A stretch of 64,000 nucleotides of DNA from Rhizoclosmatium globosum (Eukaryota; Chytridiomycota; Chytridiomycetes; Chytridiales; Chytriomycetaceae), in NCBI GenBank assembly GCA_002104985.1, contig MCGO01000042.1:62001-126000 (forward strand), written 5' to 3'. Below the pieces are notes generated by a model that had not been told where the DNA came from, searched no databases, and saw only the letters and a program-made list of their open reading frames with translations. Shown one piece after another: positions 22,832 to 34,582 of the stretch (position 1 is the first letter of the stretch; every line of letters starts with the position of its first letter). The position numbers and the translations under genes were made by a program.

Positions 22832-25600
22832 ATGTCGGCACCTGACTTTGAGTTAGACCAGGTACATTATCATGACATAGCATCTCCTAGATTCATAATG
22901 AGATTCATAATGCTCTATTTTAGATTCAGCAGTATGTACGGGAAACCTTCGACAAACACCGCGATCAATTCCCTGACATCAACGACGCGATCTTTGAGTT
23001 TACCGTTGAAAGATTCATCTATATTCTTTCTCTCCACAAGTCCGAGTCTGTTGTAACGAGGAATAAGTTTCTGTCCCGCCAGACGATCCGAAAAGTTGTT
23101 TACAAATCCATTGTGGGTAAAGACCCTGGCCATGTCGCCAGCCGAATCCTGGATCTTTGCTTTCCTCATACTCAGGGTATCCTGATGCCAGGTTACAACC
23201 CATATTACGTTCCACGGATTGAAAACCACACAAGTGATTCACAAACGCCGCGTTTGAAAAATGTGATCCCGCCTGCTTTCCAGCAAGCAAAAGCAGACTT
23301 GAATTCTAGCTTTTCACAAATGTGCAATGTTTCGGAATATGGAAAGGCGAATATTGAAGAAATCTCTACGGCTGTTGAGAAACTGGAGCAAAAGACGAAA
23401 CGACACGATAGCTCACCTGATGTATGGTTGTTGGCTGATGAAGAAGTATGGTATGAGTCTGAGATGGGTTATGATGATGTGATTCTCTCATTTTCAGTAC
23501 CTTCTGGTGATATTCGGAGTAGGTTGGAACGGGAATGGGCTCAAGTTACAACAGCTGACTTCTTCCAGTGCCTTAAAAAGTGCTTGGAATGGTTAAAAGA
23601 TTCTACTGGATCGGAGGAGTCATTTAATCTATTGAAGCTTCCCTTCTCATCGTTCTTCCAACTTCGCTTCTGCCCGATCGATGCCGAGCAGTACTCAACG
23701 AGCACACAGGCGTGCTCTCTATCTATATTTAAAACATTTAAGTCTTGGACTCTTGAGCAAAACATTTATATCGGCAGCAGTGGAGGCCAAGGCTCTGACA
23801 TGTCCAAAGGGATTCAAAACCTTATTATCATGCTTACTTACTTTCAAACTGAATCGCCATCAGTTTGGGTGGATTCTACATTACTGTCACAGTTAGAGGT
23901 GGACCTAGAGGCAAAGGCTTTGCCCAAAACCCTCTTGACAGAACTACTCAGTCTACAACATCAACTTTCTGCACCATGCCTTCTTTCTTTAAAACATAGA
24001 GTTGTTACACTCAGCGAGTTAGTATCAGGAGATGCCGTCTATACTTGCCAGCAGATAGGGTCCATCGCCGACACAAGATTGGGTTCCAACACTTTCTCAT
24101 CTTCATTCAATCTTTCAAACAAGGAGTACAGAATCGATCTCATTTCACGTTGCCGACAGGTATAGTTCCCGTTCTAGATTTTTTTTCTCCTGTTTTTGAC
24201 AGCCAAACAATAGGCTCCATGGCAAATCCAACTCATTGTTCTAACAGAGTGCGAGATAATCAGCAAGATTGATGAAATTGCCGAATTGCTCTCATTATGC
24301 CCGAATGTCATATTTATGATCCCAGTTGGGTTTAATTTTGAAAGAGCCACCACAGAATCAGAAAGACTCTGCCAGACATTGAAGCAAAAGGGATGGAAAC
24401 ATATGCATTTACCTTGTCTCAGCTCATCAGAAAGAAAGAATTTGTTGGCAGGTTTGTAATGAAACCTCATCAAGAGGTGTAGCTTAATCTCAGATTAACA
24501 GGTTCAGGCTCGTTATCGCTGACGACAATCAACAAAATTATGAAAGCCACCACGAACTGGCCCCGTCCATCGTTTGCAAAACTGTCAAGTCAGCTTTCGA
24601 ACCATCCCACTTCCCTCGACATAAGCGAGTGTCTTCAAAACAGTCAGCCGTCTTCATTTCTCACTAAAACTGTCGCCAAGTATATATCAAGGGTCAATAG
24701 CGGCTCGTTTGAAATACTAGACAACTTAACATTGTTGACGAATCAACATGCTGAAATGGTCCAGTTTTCAAATACCTTCCGCAATTTCGCCAAAGACTGC
24801 ATGGCTCTCCTCAACTCGAAACCGGGAGAATATGGAACAAATCCCAAAGCACTACAAACCTTCCAAACAATCTTCGTAAACATTGAGAAAGACGATGAAA
24901 CAAACTGTCGTTCTATTGAAATAATTAGGATGGAGGACGTTTTGTATACCGCGGAATGGAGAGCTTGTGGCATTCGAGTGCTTGAAGTCTTATCAGAAGC
25001 AGAACAATCAGACGAAGAAGATCAAGGAGCTTATTGGAATCTCGTTATCGATTCGTGTCAGTCTCTGTTAAGTCTTCTTACTGCAATCGCACTCGAGTGG
25101 AATGCCACTGTTTGTTGTGGATGTGAAGCTGTTAAAAGGTTAAAGCTTGCCTTGAACAGTGTGATTGATGGTTGTGGTATCGATGTCGCGACGGAGTTAA
25201 GAGAAGCTGTTTCTAAAATACTGCGAACGGTGCACAGGCATGAAATTGAAGCGAAAGTAGAGTTTCATGAAAAGTCTATTACAAGCGAAATCATCGCCGT
25301 ATTAATTCATACTATTCTTGGGTTTCCTAATGGATGGATTGAATTTTACAATGATACTTTAACTGAAGTTAAATCGATGGTAAGTTTTTAGAATCCTCGG
25401 TATGTCATTTAACGATCGCATAGAAAAACCCGAAAGCTCATCTGGATGATAGGCTCGAAATTTTGAGGAAAGAAAGCGTCGCGCCAATTTTTGTGATTGA
25501 TGTTGGATCGTTTGATGACACAGAACGAGCAGAAGTGCAACAGTGGATCACGAAAAGATCAAAGGCGGAGAATGTACTTGTTATACCAATAGTATATTGA
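22832..25600 (+). CDS. Unrecognised 852-residue protein
   Basis: Five exons: 22832-22861, 22924-24159, 24214-24451, 24502-25379, 25424-25600. The first codes only ten residues (MSAPDFELDQ). The predicted product is soluble, without signal peptide, P-loop or zinc motif that I can recognise. The N-terminal part has FEFTVERFIYILSLHKSE and RQTIRKVVYKSIVG. The middle segment IQLIVLTECEIISKIDEIAELL followed by NVIFMIPVGFNFERA looks like alternating beta strands and helices, as in a Rossmann-like or NTPase-like fold, but no diagnostic residues were seen. The last exon, FVIDVGSFDD then ENVLVIPIVY, suggests another strand pair. An AATAAA lies shortly after the stop. Confidence 0.72.
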
Positions 25601-25631
25601 ACTTCAACAGCAAATAAACAAGCTTCAATTA

Positions 25632-26904
25632 CTATTCATCCACCACATTCTCGGACCCCATACCGATCTCCGCAAGTGTGCGACGAGGACGTTTCCTGAA
25701 CCAGTTCTTCTTGATACCATACTGATTCTTGTCGGATCCAACCTTGATCGAACCCTTGACAAACTCGCCACCTCGTGAGTCCACTCCTCTCTTCTTGCAC
25801 ACAGAAGCAGCATACTTGACGGCTTCCGAAATAAACGCACGTTCCGAAATGACACGACTCACAGCCTCCATCCATCCCATTCCACCTCCAAACACAAGCT
25901 CCCTCACCTCCTCCTCCTTCTCCTCGCGGAATTCGGACCATACAGTGTGGTGATATGCAAACAAGGTGCACGTCAATTTGGTGATTGCCACGACTTCAGC
26001 AAGTTCCACACAGACAAGTCCACGGATGTATTCTTCACAGAATTTGCTATCGTTGCGGAGTGTGAGGTTTTGCTTCTCGAGCGCTTCACGGAGTTCGATG
26101 CGGCGTCCAACACTTGTCTTTTTGGATGATTCGGCATATTCAATGAGGACGTTGGTCCAGTGGTGTGGACGTTGAAGGTATGCAGGGTACAAGTGCAATC
26201 TCTGGAGGAGGGGAGCGTATATTTCTTGGTTCAAGAGATCGAGAATTTCCTTGCGCGTTGGCTTTGGCGTCTCGTGACGTGGATTGTTCTTGCTCCAGAC
26301 ATGAAGGAAGCCATACACAAGCCAGTGATTGAACTTTTCATCTATCAAAGAAGAAGTCAACAGAGAACAGCGGTTGCTCAAAGATATACATACCGTCTGC
26401 GATTCTCTTCATTTCCTCCAGTTCTTGGTCGGTTGACTCAACAGCTTTTCCAGTCGCGGCAACCAACGCAAAACAATCCTCCACTGAATCAGCCGCTGCT
26501 ACGATATTTCTCCAAATAGCATGATTTCCAAAAACATCCTTCAAGAAAGCCGCACAGCTGAGAGTGTCGCGTACTAACATTTGAACGATGTTCTTGCTTG
26601 CTCGATCGTCGTCCGACAAGTCCGCAAACCAGTCCAAACGCGATGCCGTGACAGCAATGCAAGGATTGACCGTGGACATGAAGTGAACAGCGATAGTTGC
26701 AGACTTTGTGACAGCAAGCACTTTCTTGCGTGGATGCTTATTCACAAGCCAGTCACCGAAGATCCATTCCATAGCACCAGGCTCAATGCAGCGTTGAGTT
26801 TTCTTTCCCTTGTTCGGAAACACGAAACCTGTTCGTTTCGTCATGACAGCCTTGCGTTCTTGAACTTCTTGTTGCGAGAGTTTGATTGGAGGAGGAGTGG
26901 GCAT
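25632..26904 (-). CDS. Unrecognised 406-residue protein
   Basis: Exons 26904-26394 and 26341-25632 with a 52-nt intron; the join ADGxEKFNHW keeps frame (GAC G plus AT GAA). The product is soluble, helical and basic at its end (KKNWFRKRPRRTLAEIGMGSE). The N-terminus is KLSQQEVQERKAVMTKRTGFVFPNKGKK. No catalytic motif is recognised. RTGFVF and GAMEWIFGDWLVNKHPRKK may be conserved patches. It is convergent with the gene ending at 25600, only 31 bp away, and 143 bp from the divergent start at 27048. The coding strand turns from C-rich to G-rich at about 25970. Confidence 0.72.
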
Positions 26905-27047
26905 TTTCAGAGAATTATTGACGTAAATGGGCGCAAAGAAATGGCGTATTTGAGTCGATTTGGACAGTGTGGGAAATGCTGCATGGGTTGTTTTGGTTTG
27001 TTGGTGTTGTGTTGGATGTTCCCACAGCAGAGCCTTTTGCTGTCAAA

Positions 27048-28538
27048 ATGGAACTTGAGCACATTCTCTTTGCGCTTGCCGCCCTTTTAATTGTCCTAAT
27101 TTCGCAGCTTCATCTTCTTATTCACCAATCAAGTTCACCCCGTTCAGAGCCCCGTCAATCCGATGCCTTACCCGTTGCTGTACCTTCGAAGGACCTCTGT
27201 TTCCGCCAGCAACCCCGGCCGTGCGACTTTGACTACCAACGCCGGCCAACACCCTCTATTTTTATGCTTCCACGATCACGCAGTCCCGAAACAGGTCACT
27301 GGCTGCCTGTCACTCAGAAGCTGCCAATCCCAATCCAACTCCGGAAAATCAATGTCCTCTACTTTGCCGAACGCGAAAGATACCTCAAAAACATGGATCG
27401 GTTCTTTTATGATGAAGTGGAGGCTGCGCTGGAACACCCGGATTTGAATGTCTTCTTTTGGGGCGTTAACTTCACTGGCTGGAACAGTGCCCTGTCTTCA
27501 ACTGAGAATGTGCAGCAACAGTTTCCAGATGTTCGATTTGACATAGTCTATTCCATGAATCAGAATTGGGGCTTGCATATTCCATCTGCTGTTTCGGTGT
27601 TGACTATTGGCGACTGCCACCATCCCAACAAATGTACGAGCTCTTTGGAACCGTATGATGATATTGTCGCCTTGCGTTATGCTGGAGAGCTCATTGACTT
27701 GTTTCGCTATGACCAGTGGAAGTCTTATACCCATTCAAAAGCCATGGAATTAAAACGGCAAGGAGATATTGACGCCTACTATTATATTTTAAGCCGAAAG
27801 ATGCCTTTCTTTTTTCATCACACGGATTGCGCGAATGAAAATGTATTCTATCCGTCAAAGTTCACTGAAGACTGGCAAGAATCACGACCGATTCCTGCGC
27901 AGTTGTATGGGTTTACATGGGATATATTGTACCCTTTAAGACATACTGTGAAAGAGGGAATCACTCATGGAAAGATATTTAATGCTGTTGCCTACAAACA
28001 TCCTGGATATGATCTTGAATCTGACGAAGATTTACCACCACCCATCTCAGAGCGTAATGGTAAATATGACTCTCAAGATGCGCGTGTTGGGCATTTGCGC
28101 AAACAACAACAATCATACGCTCAATCGATGCGAGAAACACAAATCTGTATATTTGACTCTAGCGTTCTCAAAAAAGCTATTCGAAAGTTTCATGAAGCCT
28201 TTTTAAGTGGATGTGTCGTGGCCTCTGATATTCCTATTGAAATGGAATCTATGTTTCGCGATGTTGTGATACCGCTGCGATTAGATATGACAGCTCACGA
28301 AGTCAATTCAGTATTGGAAGACTATTTATCGAGGCCAGAGCGTTTGGCGTGGATGGCTCGCGAGGCTTTTTACAGGGCGAGGCAGCATTGGACATGTCGC
28401 AACAAGGTTGATCGATTGTTGGAAGCTTCTGAAAGGGTTTTGAAGGGCGAGAAGGGATACTGGTTTCCTTTCGGTTTTAGCGCAACCTGTAGAAAATACC
28501 CATTTGCACCAGATAAAAACTCGGAATGGTGTACTTGA
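27048..28538 (+). CDS. Type II membrane glycosyltransferase-like protein (CgeB/YkvP-like C-terminal domain)
   Basis: 496 residues from the ATG at 27048, which places a signal-anchor (ILFALAALLIVLISQLHLLI) at the N-terminus; the frame is open further upstream but less plausible. A Pro-rich stem follows. The catalytic part begins INVLYFAERERYLKNMDRFF and includes LNVFFWGVNFTGW and FDIVYSMNQNW. The C-terminal region has ICIFDSSVLKKAIRKFHEAFLSGCVVASDIP and ends with the layout of spore-coat-like glycosyltransferases (GT4-like GT-B fold). The acceptor sugar is unknown. A Golgi lumenal location is inferred from topology. Confidence 0.75.
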   Translation: MELEHILFALAALLIVLISQLHLLIHQSSSPRSEPRQSDALPVAVPSKDLCFRQQPRPCDFDYQRRPTPSIFMLPRSRSPETGHWLPVTQKLPIPIQLRKINVLYFAERERYLKNMDRFFYDEVEAALEHPDLNVFFWGVNFTGWNSALSSTENVQQQFPDVRFDIVYSMNQNWGLHIPSAVSVLTIGDCHHPNKCTSSLEPYDDIVALRYAGELIDLFRYDQWKSYTHSKAMELKRQGDIDAYYYILSRKMPFFFHHTDCANENVFYPSKFTEDWQESRPIPAQLYGFTWDILYPLRHTVKEGITHGKIFNAVAYKHPGYDLESDEDLPPPISERNGKYDSQDARVGHLRKQQQSYAQSMRETQICIFDSSVLKKAIRKFHEAFLSGCVVASDIPIEMESMFRDVVIPLRLDMTAHEVNSVLEDYLSRPERLAWMAREAFYRARQHWTCRNKVDRLLEASERVLKGEKGYWFPFGFSATCRKYPFAPDKNSEWCT

Positions 28539-28561
28539 TTTGTTTGTTGTCCAAAACCAAA

Positions 28562-29110
28562 ATGGCTGCTGCTTCGCCACCCAACGCACAGATCCTTGCA
28601 CATAACATTCACCATCACCTTCTCAAAAGTCATTTGAACAAGATTCCATCAATCCACAGAATCCTTAAGCCCCAATCGAATCCGTCAATCGTCCAAGAAT
28701 ATCTGCAACAACACCCACTACCCATCCTTGCCCACTCTTACCATCATTCCACACTTCCTTCTCATGATCCTAAATTTACCTACGCCAATTTGGCAGCGCA
28801 ACGTCTCTTTCAAGGTTCCGTAATCGGAACTCCAACACGTTCCATTCTTGCTCCTCATCACGCCAACTCCGAGCATAAAACACGTCGAGAGCTTCTTCGC
28901 GGTCTCGAAGACCGCGGGTTTTGCGTAAAGGCTTGTCGTGGCGAGATGATGACTAAGGAGGGATATGTGTTTCGAGTCGAGGATTGTATTACGTGGGTGA
29001 TGGAAGGAGAAGAAAATGAGTTGCTGGGACAGGCTGTTGCGTTCATTCGATTTGAGAATGCGCCTTGGTTCTTTACTGATCCATATCATGTTTTGCACCT
29101 TGATTCTTGA
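28562..29110 (+). CDS. MEKHLA (PAS-related) domain protein
   Basis: 182 residues from ATG 28562 (MAAASPPNAQ). The central and C-terminal sequence fits a MEKHLA domain: PILAHSYHHST, then KFTYANLAAQRLFQ, RSILAPHHANSEHKTRRELLRGLEDRGF, then GYVFRVEDCITWVM and LGQAVAFIRFENAPWF. In other organisms stand-alone MEKHLA proteins occur widely and the domain resembles a PAS sensor. Ligand and role here are unknown. It starts 23 bp after the glycosyltransferase stop on the same strand. There is no signal peptide. Confidence 0.78.
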   Translation: MAAASPPNAQILAHNIHHHLLKSHLNKIPSIHRILKPQSNPSIVQEYLQQHPLPILAHSYHHSTLPSHDPKFTYANLAAQRLFQGSVIGTPTRSILAPHHANSEHKTRRELLRGLEDRGFCVKACRGEMMTKEGYVFRVEDCITWVMEGEENELLGQAVAFIRFENAPWFFTDPYHVLHLDS

Positions 29111-29204
29111 TGATTTTGTAAAAGCATTTCTTCATGTGAGAGACAAGTACCTGTGTCATCAATGAGATTTTCATCGAGTACCAACACACCATTTTCAAAT
29201 CGAA

Positions 29205-29837
29205 ATGGAGTCCTTTTCGGCGCCACGACGCGTTGAAACCAGTCGCATGATACTTCGAAGTATGACCGAGTCAGATGCTTCAGTAGTACAAGCTGCAATA
29301 GCTACTGGACTCGAGACACAGCGGCGCTGGATGCCGTGGACAGCATCAAGCAACTCTTACACCACAGTGGCTGAACGTATCCGTGCACACGAGGCTGACT
29401 GGGACGCAAAACGGAATTTCTGCTATTTGGGGCTTGATATTGCAACAGGCGAAGTGGCTGGACTGTTTGGACTGTATGGTGTGAACATCCCTTCCAGATT
29501 TGCTCAACTTGGGTTTTGGGTTGCACCGCGTTTCGCTAAAGAAGGTCGCGCAAAAGAAGCTGCTCTTTGCTTGTTGGAAATAGCCGTGGATATGCTTCGT
29601 TTGGATAGAATCACGATTATGAATGATACGCGGAATATTGCGACGGCGGCTGTTGCCCGAAGCCTTGGATTTATACATGAAGGAACTTTACGGAAAGATT
29701 GGCTCGAAGAAGATGGCAGCCTCAGCTCGACGATGGTGTGGAGCAGGGTACGGGGAATAGACTTCGATGTTGATGGAGAGATGGAAGAGCAGACAACGAC
29801 TCAGTCCCAAACGCAGTCACAAATTGCCAACGAATAA
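29205..29837 (+). CDS. GNAT acetyltransferase, RimJ/RimL type (copy 1)
   Basis: 210 residues, single exon. It starts with the typical strand RVETSRMILRSMTESDASVVQAAI. AHEADWDAKRNFCYLGLDIATGEVAGLFGLYGVN is the central sheet. LGFWVAPRFAKEGRAKEAALCLLEIA covers the acetyl-CoA pyrophosphate loop, though the canonical Q/RxxGxG/A is modified (RFAKEGRAKEA). DRITIMNDTRNIATAAVARSLGFIHEGTLRKDW closes the fold. Family members acetylate N-termini or small molecules. It resembles the gene at 34583-35155 (shared LGF/LGYxxEGTLRK). The stop codon lies inside AATAAA at 29833-29838. Confidence 0.9.
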   Translation: MESFSAPRRVETSRMILRSMTESDASVVQAAIATGLETQRRWMPWTASSNSYTTVAERIRAHEADWDAKRNFCYLGLDIATGEVAGLFGLYGVNIPSRFAQLGFWVAPRFAKEGRAKEAALCLLEIAVDMLRLDRITIMNDTRNIATAAVARSLGFIHEGTLRKDWLEEDGSLSSTMVWSRVRGIDFDVDGEMEEQTTTQSQTQSQIANE

Positions 29838-29881
29838 AATAGACATAAGAAAAGCTTAAAATTTATACACTTGCCAACATT

Positions 29882-30936
29882 TTAGCTTTTATTAGCGTCA
29901 TTTGGATACAGTCCAAGCTCTTTCAGCGCTGCCACCATTCGCGGAATACGTTCATTGATCCATTGCCCCCAAACATGTCGAAAGTCTCCATGATCTTTCC
30001 AATGCATCTCCGAATAGCTATATACACTTGAAACATTCATATATCGCTTAAAAAGCGCGTAATTCAGCACACGCTGTTCATATGCAAAAACTGTTCCAGC
30101 CGTTCTCAATACCTCTTTCTCCTTGTGAGTATAATCTGCAGCCCCATAAATCCAATCATGAAGAAGCTTCCTACCACATTCACTATTCTTGACGAAAAAC
30201 AATCCAGAACATAAATAATCTTGTTGCTTATTCAAGAACTGTTTTGGAGACCCAATCCGCGTTGGTTCCACATCACCATTCAATCCCACCAAAAACACTT
30301 CTTTTTGCATGTGCCAAGGAAAGTATCCCTTATGAGTATGGAGCTGGAACTTTCGTTCAACATAATTTGATGACGATCTTGATACCATTTCCATGGATAG
30401 TTATCAGAATCCAGGTACGCGTACCAATCGCATTCTGGGGCTGTATCCATTAGATCTAATACAAAGTGCAAACGCGACCAAAAGAACTTTTGCCCGTTCG
30501 TCTTCAAAACCTCTTCATACTTCCGTCCATTCGAGACAAATACGTTATATCCATGTTTAATGGAGTAATGTTTCGTAAGCAGTACTGATAACGTTCTGAA
30601 GGAGTTTAACGCCGATTTGTTGTTCGGCTTCATCAGTTCATTCGCAATGAAGTCTTTTATCTGAGATATATCGGTGTAGTTTGCAATCTCTTGGCTGTGC
30701 ATCTTATTGCGGTTGTCTATCAGAGCGAAACAGACTTGTGTGTGATGCGAAGGAGATGAATCATTGTCAGGTGACTTGGAGAACGCTGAATTCGACACAG
30801 GATTGGTATCATCTCCCTCTGGACGCATTGTGGGCTGCTTTCGCAGATAAACAGCACTGAGCAGTAGGACCGCACTGATACATGAAAGCAGCGCCACGAA
30901 GAGGAAGTGTTTCTTGGCCGCTGCAGACTTTTCCAT
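29882..30936 (-). CDS. Golgi-type glycosyltransferase (DSD motif), apparent frameshift
   Basis: A signal-anchor (FLFVALLSCISAVLLLSAVYL) begins the product at 30936. WYAYLDSDNYPW is a nucleotide-sugar/metal (DxD) motif as in GT34-like enzymes. The frame then closes at 30280 in out-of-phase sequence. The C-terminal part continues in another frame that overlaps it (to 30394): GYFPWHMQKEVFLVGLNGDVEP, DYLCSGLFFVKNSECGRKLLHDWIYG, then WGQWINERIPRMV to the stop at 29882. I found no intron phase that joins both parts while keeping the DSD motif, so a one-base shift near 30360-30400 is the simplest reading. Whether it is real or an assembly error is open. Confidence 0.68.
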
Positions 30937-31024
30937 TTGAAATCAGAATCTCGTAGTTAGCTATCTGTAAACTGACTGTGAACTGTTTTTGGCTTTGCAC
31001 AAATGCTGACAATTCTGAGACTAT

Positions 31025-34000
31025 TTACTTCCGCGCTCCTCCCAACACCCAAGATGTCGTTTTCTTCCCAACAGCTTTCGCATTCCCTGTATTGCTCCCA
31101 CTCGCAGTTGCCGCCGATCCACTTGCAGCAGGATTCGGACTACCAGGCAAATTCGCAAGGCCACCCGTCGAACTCGTAAAACTTGAACTCAATGCAGTTG
31201 CTGAACTCCTATTCTCCACCATTATCCTACCAGCCAGATTCCCTGTCCGTCCCATGCTCCCTCCATCATAAACCCCACTCTGATCCAATCCGACGCCTTC
31301 ACCTCCAGTCGTAGTCTCCAAACTCAACACCGATAAATTCGGACTCTCATTCAGAAGCTGCATCCTTGCATTCACAGCAGAATGTCCCATAACTCCAGAC
31401 GCGAGCAAAGGACTCGCCTCGTCCATAGCTTCGCCCACAACCTCTTCCATTCCAGATGCAGTTCGAGAAACGCGGTTAGAGTTAACAAGAGACGGACTAG
31501 AAGATCCTGTGGCAGTCGCAGTTGTCGTGACACCGCGAGCCACCCTTCGCGTTGACCCAGCACTAGAAGCCCGTGCACCAACCCTTCGCGACCGTTCATG
31601 TCGATTCTGTACAGCTCTAAAGTGCAACAAAAGCTCATTCCACTTTAACCCGATACTATCATTCGTACCGCCACCACCATTCACACCGCTAGACCCGCTC
31701 GACGTTCCAGACCCTTGTGGTTTCGCTGTGCGTCTGAAAAAAGAGCCATATTAATAACGACATTGCTGTTATCTCAAAGAAATACAAACGTTCGAGGAGC
31801 AGGACTTGCACCAACATTAGCCCCAGGAACACTGCCACCCACGTTTCCTCCACTCCCACCAGAGAAAGGACTGCCACCAACACCATATAGTGCAACAAGA
31901 CTCTGCACACATCCCAACCGGTTCCTCAAAGTTGCGAAGGCACTACTCTGCGGCAACAACATCAAAACACCGTACAAACACTTGTACAACCACGGAAACC
32001 GTTCCGGCTCTAATAACTGTAACCGAAGGTACGTAAACACGGGGCTTTCAATGAGTTGCACAAGCTTGTCGACTTGGATGAGGAACTGGATTGTTATTTC
32101 AAGGTCTGTGAAGTGAGTTGTGATGAGATGGTATGCGTGTTCGTATGCTTGGGAAAGGAGGCAGAGAGTGAATGTTGAGATTGGGTTGTGGCACCAGCAG
32201 CGGTAGAGGACAGCGAAAAGGAGGAGACCATCCTATGAAGGTTTGTCAAATCAGTTCAACCCCAACGTGGAAATGAAATACACGTACCCTCGTTTCCAAA
32301 TTCTTTAACCGCCGTCTAACATCCGCCAACTCAGGCGCCGTGACAAGAATAATATTCAAATTCTGAACCATCGTACTCGCAAACTCCAACTCCTCCTCCC
32401 TCTCCAGAATCTCTGCAAACGCACGAAACATGCGTTCCGGATTCAAACAGAGACACAAGTGTCGCAATATCAAACTACCACGACTCTCCAACACCCGTCT
32501 ATCCCTTCGAAACAGATCCAACAACAACACAAGAAACCGCGTGAAATACGCATCATCCGACGAAATACTAATTTGCGCGAGAAGCTGTAAATCTTTCTTC
32601 ACAACTTCTTCGGACGGATCGCTGAGGAGTTTAAGGAGGCTTTGGACGAGGACTGAGTCTTCGGATGTCGTGTTTGCGACCACGACTACTTTTTTGGGAG
32701 ACTTCTTGTGCAGCATGAGGAGCCAGTCTAGACTTGCTACGCGGGCTTCTTCGTTCTCGTCTTGGAATTGGGCTGTTAGGGCGTCGACGGCTGCTCGGAC
32801 GTCGAATGAGTCTGTTCCGCCTGGTGGGGATATGACGGCACAGTCGGAGACGAGGCGGTATAGGCCTGTGTTTACTTCTATGGCGAGGTTTCGAATGGGA
32901 GTGATTAAGGCTCGGTGCGAAAGGCATGGTAATATTGCGGCGATAAAGTCGGGTGTGAAGGGGACCATGATTACGCGGGGTTGTAGGTGAGTCACGAATT
33001 CATGGATCCAGCGAAGGGCGGTGGCTTGAGTTTCTTCGTCATGGGCTGAAAGGTATGGTAGCAAAATTGAAATAAGTTTTGGAAAGTCGAGAGTTGGCGG
33101 AGGGGTTGGATGAATGTGATGTTGAAGATTTGATGTGGATGTCATTGTCGTAATTGTGGTTGTAGCTGTCGTTGCGTGGTTCTGCTGGTTGTGCTGAGGT
33201 CGAACGATTTTGCCGCCTTCTGCAAAAAATGTACTGGCGAGGGAAAGAGAGCTGACGGGTCGACGAACAAGAGGTTCCTCATCAAAGTCTGGAGAAGAAG
33301 TGGATTTGTGTAGTGGAGAGGTTGTGGGTGCCGCCAGAGTCTCTGGCTGATGTGGTTGCAGTTGAATATGCTGTTGCTGTTGCTGGTTTGATAAAGATTG
33401 AGAATGAGAATCAGCAGACGCGCTGTTGGATCGTTTTCGAGAGACAGAATGCTTTAAGGCGCCACTAACACCAGGTGTATATCCATGTACAGTGAGAATA
33501 TCATGAATTTCTTTCAAGAATTCGCCCAATAGATTTAGCGCAGCTGTCCGCACATCTGCATTCACATCACATAGATATCCAAACAACCCATCCAAAAACT
33601 CTGGCAGATATGAAACCATTTCGAGAAACGGGATAGCATCAAGTGTCGTGATCCATTGAATCAGAAACATGCGTGTGAATGGATTCAACGCCTTAATTCG
33701 TTCCGCCAGGAGAGGAATGAAACGGGGAAAGTTGAATATCGCAGCGTCACTTGGATCAATGAGAGGTATGGAGCCAGGAGTGGCAGGAAATGCAGGTTCA
33801 GAAGGAAATCTAGCGTGTCCAGCTGAGGACGATGTTGTGGCAGTTGATTGAATTTGGAGTTGCTGGTGTTGATGCTGAGACACAAAGGCAGCATGTTCAC
33901 AGACAATATCTTTGATAAGGCGATCGAGCAGTTCAGCTCCGTTCTTCACAGATATATCCAAGTCTGCCACGAGCTGTTTTGAAGGAGGGTTTGAGCAAGG

Positions 34001-34559
34001 TTGATGAAGGAGGGAAACACGAACCCGTGACACGGCATCAAATATCTCGTTGAAGAAGACGAGCAGATCCCTCCGCGCCACCTTTCCGACATTGTACATG
34101 CTCTCACAGGCATAGTATCGGACGCGGGTGTCCGGATCGGCGAAGCAGGCAAGGATGGGTGGGACGACCTGGGCCAGGCGTGGCTTGAGAGCCTGTGAGC
34201 CCAGAGCGATTGCTGTCGTTGTAAAAGATAGACAGCGTTGGTTTAATTTGGTGGTTATTGACAGAAACAAAGAAAGAGAGGAAGGTACCAACAGCAGCCA
34301 GTGCAATCAAACCACCGTTTCGCGCATTTGAAACGGGCGAGGAAGCAAAGTCCCGCGCAATCGAAGTGACAATTTGAGACACGCGTCCAAAGTTGTTTGC
34401 GAGAACGGCATCGCGAACCAGTCTTTTAAACCAGGTTAGTAGTTACCTAGGCAGCAAGTAAGCAGCCTACCGTTCGACTTCCAAGGCAGCCTGCTTTCGC
34501 TTGTCGTAGAGTTTCTCCTGGAGTTGTCGGGCGAGGACGGGTCCTAGGACATCACTCAT
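31025..34559 (-). CDS. VAC14: VAC14, scaffold of the Fab1/PIKfyve complex
   Basis: Six exons: 34559-34471, 34422-34289, 34212-34025, 33973-32288, 32232-31790 and 31733-31025; 1082 residues. VAC14 is a HEAT-repeat scaffold on endosomes and vacuoles that holds the PI3P 5-kinase and the Fig4 phosphatase. Diagnostic stretches: [14 protein letters not shown] at the start, [107 protein letters not shown] and [12 protein letters not shown]. The 51-nt third intron (33974-34024) has no stop and a length divisible by three, but removing it restores FDAVSRLVADLD. A Ser/Gln-rich insert (about 130 residues) sits mid-protein and the C-tail is longer than in animals. Confidence 0.95.
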
Positions 34560-34582
34560 TTGTTTGTAACTTTACTATTTAA

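Noticed and set aside
31372..31638. 88-codon minus-strand frame in the VAC14 last exon
   Set aside because: Out of phase with the conserved VAC14 ending.
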